Source: Chitinophaga sp. H8 (GTDB taxonomy: Bacteria; Bacteroidota; Bacteroidia; Chitinophagales; Chitinophagaceae). Taken from it: a stretch of 64,000 nt of DNA. Below the pieces are notes generated by a model. That model did not search any database. It was not told where the DNA came from and was given only the letters and a program-made list of their open reading frames with translations. Positions 59,766-64,000 of this stretch are shown here, in pieces. How positions within the stretch are numbered: the stretch's first letter is position 1; each line of letters starts with the position of its first letter. The DNA is taken from positions 3,038,001-3,102,000 of the forward strand of contig NZ_JBEXAC010000001.1 in NCBI RefSeq assembly GCF_040567655.1, given 5' to 3'. A program made the translations under genes and the position numbers.

Positions 59766-62681
59766 TTAAAAATTAAAATTGCAACCAACGGTGAATGAGC
59801 GGGGAATAGGCAACCCGTAGCCGGTATTATATCCACGGAAGTCTGTCAGCTCGGGATCTCCGCTTTTATATCCGGAAAGTGTAAATAAGTTGGTGGCAGC
59901 TACATATACCTGTGCCATATTAAACTTATGCTTTTGGAAAAAACCGCGATCGGCCATATCATAAGATAAGCGTGCGCTGCGCAGTTTTACGAAAGCCGCA
60001 TTTTCCAGGAAAAGACTTTGGCCAGCCTGATAAGGATCTATTGCCCTCCAGGGATTGTAACGGGGGATGTGATCGTAACTGGCAGGCAAGGTCCAGAAAG
60101 ATTGTTCCTTAATGGAACGGATATCATCCGGAGCCGACCTGTTTACAAAGTCGAAGCGTCCTGCCAGTTCTTCATTGATCACTTTTTTGTCCCAGGCACA
60201 GGTAAATAACAGTTGCAGGTTAAATTGTTTCCAGCGGATATTGTTTTCCCAACCACCGTTCCAACCGGCAGAAGCTTGTCCCATCAATACCCGGTCGTTA
60301 TCATCAATGATATAATCGCCATTGGTGTCTGCCCACTTCGGATCACCTTTTTGCAAGGCGATACCTTTATAAGAGAGCTTCTTACCCGTAACCGGATTTT
60401 CAGGAACGGCATCATCCGATTCGAAAATACCCTGGTTATCCAGCAGCCAGTAACCATCTACCGGACCACCCACACGAATCTGCCTGCCCCCTGCCATCAA
60501 CCTGTCCTGTACTCCCGGCAGTGCAACCAGTTTATTATGATTACGGTTGATCCGGAAAATACTGTTCCACTCCAGGTCTTTTGTACGCACCGGCGCCACG
60601 CTCAACTGCACTTCTACCCCGCTGTTGCGGATATGTACCCCATTCTGATAGGTACCATCAAAACCATATTCGTGTGAAACAGGTATTCTGAACAACTGGT
60701 TTTTGTCATCTTTACGATAAGCATCTACTGCAATACCAATACGATTGTCCAGCATGGAAATATCCCATCCGGCATTCAGCATATTCTGGTAAGGCCAGTC
60801 GGTATCATATGCATTAAAACCATTGCTGTAGGATCTGCTGATATAACTGTATCCCATTACAGTAGCCATATTCTGAGATCCTGCCCAGTTGGCATCCACC
60901 GTCATATAAGGGCCATAGCCATAATTGTCTGTTACATACAAACGGCCGATACGTCCATAACTAAGACGCCATGTCCATTGGTTTAACCACCTGTTGCTCT
61001 TTGCAAATTCTTCCTGCTGCATATCCCAGGCAGCTCCTGCTGTATAACCCGGGAACCAGGGATTATACTTGAAATTGGAAGAACCATCATTGCGCAGGTG
61101 CAGCATCAGGTGATATTTATTACGGAAAGTATACTGTGCATCCACGAATACACTGATCAGGTTTTGTTTGGAATAATCCAGGTAGTTGAACAACAGCTCG
61201 GTGATGTGAGACGCACCATTAGGTTTGTAGATTTTGATCACGTCCGTGCTGCCCTTGTATCCTTTGTCATATTCAAAACGGTAGGAATCCCATTGCAGGT
61301 TGTTTCCCAATGTAAAGGCCAGTTGATGCGCTCCCCAGTCGCCCAGGTACTTCAACCTGTTTTCTATTAACAGGCGGCGGTCTACCGCAGCATAGTTAGA
61401 AATGAAGTTTGTATTATCAAATAAAGCCCTTGGATAAAATACATCCCGGAAATCCTGCTGATAATCTGCTGCCAGCCTGGTGCTGAACAACCAGGATGAC
61501 CCCAGGGCAATTTCCCCCTGTACATATCCACGCAGCGAGTTGGCCTTATTTTTATCAAAGGATTTGCTTAAATCGGTTTCATACTGTGCCAGGTAAGATT
61601 TGTCTGGCGACAGTGGGAACTCCAGGTTAGGCATATATTCTATCTCCGCATACCTGTCGCGCAGATACCTGTTGCGGTCCCTGTTCATAAACGAAGCACT
61701 GATCCAGGTAGTGATCTTGAGGTTATTCATGGGTAACAGATTCAACCCAAAGGATACATTGTATCTTTTGAAAGCAGTCTGATCCGCCACACCATCTTCT
61801 GATTGTGTACCCAGTCCAAAGCGGAAATTAGCCATTGATCCTCCTCCCCGGATATCCGCATTGATACCATAGAGAAAAGCATTACGATAATAATTATCCC
61901 GCCAGTTGGCCTTTCCAAAGTAATAGGCATCTGTAGAATCAGCCAGGAAAGTGGGAAAGTTCCGCCACTCTTCCGCACCCGCATATTGCTGATAAAAGGG
62001 CAGACGGAAATCACGTTCAAATTTGGCATTCGACATGGCCGGCTGTGTACCTGGCGTAGCTATGCCTGCATATACATTCACATTTACCTGCTGCTTACCC
62101 GGCGCAGGCTTTTTGGTAGTGATCAGGATAACCCCGTTTACCGCTTGCGGCCCGTAAATAGCCAGGGCACCGGCATCTTTCAGGATCTTCAGTGATTCAA
62201 TATCATGGGCAGCAATGCCTGCAAGCCGGCTGATCTCAGATCCCGGCTTATTATAATCAAAACGTTTCAGGTCGTAAGCACCCGGATAATCCGGTAATAA
62301 CGGAATACCATCCAATACAATCAGTGGCTGTGCATAGTACAGGTCTTTATTTGTCAGGGGAATAATACCCATCCCCCGGATAAAGTTCAAGCTGCGTAAG
62401 CCGGGCTCACCACTATTATTACGTACGTCAATACCCGTTACCCTGCCATTCATCAGCTGGTCTACACCAGTAAAAGGTAAAGAGGTAACGGTAGACAGGT
62501 CCAGCGTTGACGTAGCAGCTGCAGCAGGTTTTACGGAAAACTTTTTAAAGTCGCTCAGATTGGCGGTAGCCGTATCCTTGTTCCGTGAAGTCTGTGGCTG
62601 TACTGATTGCGCCTTCAGCGCGCCTGAAAAGGCAAAACATAAGACTGCTCCCCATACAGGGAACTGGTATAATTTGTCCAT
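59766..62681 (-). CDS. SusC-like TonB-dependent transporter lacking the N-terminal regulatory domains
   Basis: Promoter-proximal gene of the operon; 971 residues, shorter than usual. After a signal peptide (about 1-24, FSGALKAQ) there is only a 45-residue Ser/Thr/Ala-rich linker before the plug (VDQLMNGRVTGIDVRNNSGEPGLRSLNFIRGMG, LIVLDGIPLLPDYPGAYD, LKILKDAGALAIYGPQAVNGVILITTKKP). I see neither the carboxypeptidase-D-like domain, nor an STN domain, nor a clear TonB box. Barrel ends SFTVGCNFNF. Transport through it may depend on a cryptic TonB-contact or on the neighbouring complete SusC. Confidence 0.92.
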   Translation of the reverse strand: MDKLYQFPVWGAVLCFAFSGALKAQSVQPQTSRNKDTATANLSDFKKFSVKPAAAATSTLDLSTVTSLPFTGVDQLMNGRVTGIDVRNNSGEPGLRSLNFIRGMGIIPLTNKDLYYAQPLIVLDGIPLLPDYPGAYDLKRFDYNKPGSEISRLAGIAAHDIESLKILKDAGALAIYGPQAVNGVILITTKKPAPGKQQVNVNVYAGIATPGTQPAMSNAKFERDFRLPFYQQYAGAEEWRNFPTFLADSTDAYYFGKANWRDNYYRNAFLYGINADIRGGGSMANFRFGLGTQSEDGVADQTAFKRYNVSFGLNLLPMNNLKITTWISASFMNRDRNRYLRDRYAEIEYMPNLEFPLSPDKSYLAQYETDLSKSFDKNKANSLRGYVQGEIALGSSWLFSTRLAADYQQDFRDVFYPRALFDNTNFISNYAAVDRRLLIENRLKYLGDWGAHQLAFTLGNNLQWDSYRFEYDKGYKGSTDVIKIYKPNGASHITELLFNYLDYSKQNLISVFVDAQYTFRNKYHLMLHLRNDGSSNFKYNPWFPGYTAGAAWDMQQEEFAKSNRWLNQWTWRLSYGRIGRLYVTDNYGYGPYMTVDANWAGSQNMATVMGYSYISRSYSNGFNAYDTDWPYQNMLNAGWDISMLDNRIGIAVDAYRKDDKNQLFRIPVSHEYGFDGTYQNGVHIRNSGVEVQLSVAPVRTKDLEWNSIFRINRNHNKLVALPGVQDRLMAGGRQIRVGGPVDGYWLLDNQGIFESDDAVPENPVTGKKLSYKGIALQKGDPKWADTNGDYIIDDNDRVLMGQASAGWNGGWENNIRWKQFNLQLLFTCAWDKKVINEELAGRFDFVNRSAPDDIRSIKEQSFWTLPASYDHIPRYNPWRAIDPYQAGQSLFLENAAFVKLRSARLSYDMADRGFFQKHKFNMAQVYVAATNLFTLSGYKSGDPELTDFRGYNTGYGLPIPRSFTVGCNFNF

Positions 62682-63162
62682 ATTATGTGGTTACATGAAA
62701 GCAATAGATATCCTGCCCGCTATTGCAACAGGTTATTTGGCATTTTAAAATATGATGGCTGACTAAGTAATTACAGGCATGACAACCTTATCATACCTTA
62801 GTTGATATGTGAAGGGATCAGGTGAAATTTCTACATAATGGTTTATTTAATATTCTCTACTGGTTGATAAAAGCGACAACTTATTTTTTCTTTTTTCCTT
62901 GCTACAAGTGGTGTATTTGTTAATTCTCTGCTAAAGTATATACTATTTTAACCAATACATACCTTAATATTCACCATTCACTATACTTTCTTCGGAACAC
63001 AAAAAAACATTTTTACAAAATTTTGACAATTCATTTTGGATGTGGGGAAGGGCAGGAAGCAGGTTGCCGCTTAATTATCGGGATAGGGCTAAAATAACTA
63101 TTTTCCGGTATTTGTATTCAGGCAATAGTCTGTATTTTGCAAGATACCCGCTTTATTACAGT
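62682..63162. other. Divergent intergenic region, AT-rich
   Basis: 481 bp between the double-SusCD operon (minus) and the DKNYY-type gene (plus). It must hold both promoters. A loose plus-strand candidate is TTTG 63111-63114 with TATTTTG 63133-63139, which is one base off TAnnTTTG. No perfect -7 match on the minus strand, no repeat, no RNA gene seen. A poly-A stretch and CAAAATTTTG palindrome occur at about 63001-63025. Confidence 0.5.
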
Positions 63163-64000
63163 ATGATGATACGTTCCATTACTTTTCTACTTTGTTGTTT
63201 GCCCGTTTTGCTCCAGGCCCAGTCTAACCTTTCTGTAGAAGTGACCGATAAGTATGTCAGGTTTACCAGCACCAGTGCATTTGGATTACGCGGCACCCGT
63301 ACCCAGATTCTCCGACCCAGGGATATTGCCACCTTCAAATACCTGGGAGGTCCTTTTTCAAAAGATAAGTACCAGGTGTATTATTACACTGATATATTGC
63401 AGGAAGCAGACCCTGCCTCTTTTTTCTGCCTGGCCAGCCAGGAAAACCTATACCAGGAGTTTAACCTGTTTCCCCGGATGAAATCAATTATAGGCGCTGA
63501 TGAGCGTGCGCTCTATTTCATGCCCACCTTTGGCAGCATTGGCGGATATGTAGAGCACGTTACTAAAATGGACCGGAAAACATTTGGGATGATCAGCGTG
63601 ATGGATTCTATCAGTGGTTGTTACCTGGTAAAAAATAATGACAGTCTTTATTTTATTACACGGGACATGTATGACAGGGCCAATGTAGTACCTGCGGATG
63701 CAGACCTGAAGGAAAAGCATCTCAAACTGCTGGGAGGCGGGTATTATCTGAAGGGACAGCTACTGTGTTATCTTTTCTCTCCCATCTACCAGGTAAAACC
63801 GGGCAGTATGCAGGTATACGGGCAATCAAAGTATATTACTGACGGCAAAAGGGTATATTATTATAAATATAAGCTGGAGACCTTACCTGTAGATTATAAG
63901 ACCTTTAAAGTACATCCGGTATATAATGCCTTTGCCATGGATAAAAATCATTATTATCTGAATGGAGAAGAAATTTCGCCTTCCTTTTATTCTTATGAAG
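63163..64000 (+). CDS. Exported DKNYY-repeat protein, truncated at the window end
   Basis: An open frame from ATG 63163 (or the adjacent ATG 63166) runs without stop to the window edge, giving 279 residues. It starts with a signal peptide (IRSITFLLCCLPVLLQAQ). The body has repeating Tyr-rich units such as FSKDKYQVYYYTDILQEADPASF, ITDGKRVYYYKYKLETLPVDYKTF and FAMDKNHYYLNGEEI, the 'D-K-x-x-x-Y-Y ... G ... D-x-x-T-F' pattern of DKNYY-family repeats. These proteins are of unknown function. It is divergent from the double-SusCD operon and not obviously part of it. Confidence 0.85.
   Translation, partial: MMIRSITFLLCCLPVLLQAQSNLSVEVTDKYVRFTSTSAFGLRGTRTQILRPRDIATFKYLGGPFSKDKYQVYYYTDILQEADPASFFCLASQENLYQEFNLFPRMKSIIGADERALYFMPTFGSIGGYVEHVTKMDRKTFGMISVMDSISGCYLVKNNDSLYFITRDMYDRANVVPADADLKEKHLKLLGGGYYLKGQLLCYLFSPIYQVKPGSMQVYGQSKYITDGKRVYYYKYKLETLPVDYKTFKVHPVYNAFAMDKNHYYLNGEEISPSFYSYE

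Noticed and set aside
47723..62681. Standard polysaccharide utilisation locus
   Set aside because: Two SusC/SusD pairs are present, but no glycoside hydrolase, polysaccharide lyase, sulfatase or hybrid two-component regulator is encoded in the operon.

Overview
The window looks like chromosomal DNA from a Bacteroidetes soil or plant bacterium, most likely Chitinophaga or a close relative. Reasons: five SusC/SusD-type or related TonB-dependent receptor loci, ECF sigma/FecR pairs, many lipoproteins with a Cys followed by charged or polar residues, TAnnTTTG-like -7 promoter elements, moderate GC content, and planctomycete-type DUF1501/DUF1549 genes. No rRNA, tRNA, CRISPR array, insertion sequence or phage gene was seen.

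Layout. 1-8042 (minus): a complete uptake operon, sigma factor, FecR, SusC, SusD, followed by a secreted glycerophosphodiester phosphodiesterase. 8203-15025 (minus): four genes of planctomycete type (DUF1549/DUF1553 haem lipoprotein, DUF1501 Tat protein, Tat sugar isomerase/epimerase-like protein, and a membrane cytochrome c with leucine-rich repeats). 15199-19640 (minus): a tightly coupled specialised-metabolite operon, YceI, UbiA prenyltransferase, type III polyketide synthase, methyltransferase, FAD oxidoreductase. 19806-25764 (minus): an ethanolamine-type permease with a glutamine-synthetase-like ligase, Fe-dependent alcohol dehydrogenase, gamma-glutamyl hydrolase and aldehyde dehydrogenase; together these describe a gamma-glutamylated route from ethanolamine to glycine. 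25996-29750: a small DUF1801-like protein, a CrtI/CrtISO-like oxidoreductase, an acyl carrier protein and a divergent acyl-ACP desaturase.

30112-39004: a second receptor locus in which a beta-helix lipoprotein takes the SusD position, with FecR and a C-terminal-processing (S41) protease gene in the same operon and the sigma factor transcribed divergently. 39068-40870: an orphan seven-TM histidine kinase. 40876-47654 (minus): a third sigma/FecR/SusC/SusD operon. 47723-62681 (minus): a nine-gene operon with two consecutive SusC/SusD/fasciclin modules, a DUF5007-like and a DUF5008/delta-60-repeat lipoprotein, and a terminal phosphatase-fold lipoprotein carrying a LamG-like domain. 63163-64000 (plus): the start of a secreted DKNYY-repeat protein that runs off the window.

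The most unusual non-coding signals are three near-identical intergenic elements made of inverted arrays of a 7-bp unit (AGCTNTT), each filling the gap between two co-oriented genes, and one element of the same architecture built of 11-bp units (five forward, five inverted) between two terminator hairpins. All coding calls are from reading motifs; no database search was possible.
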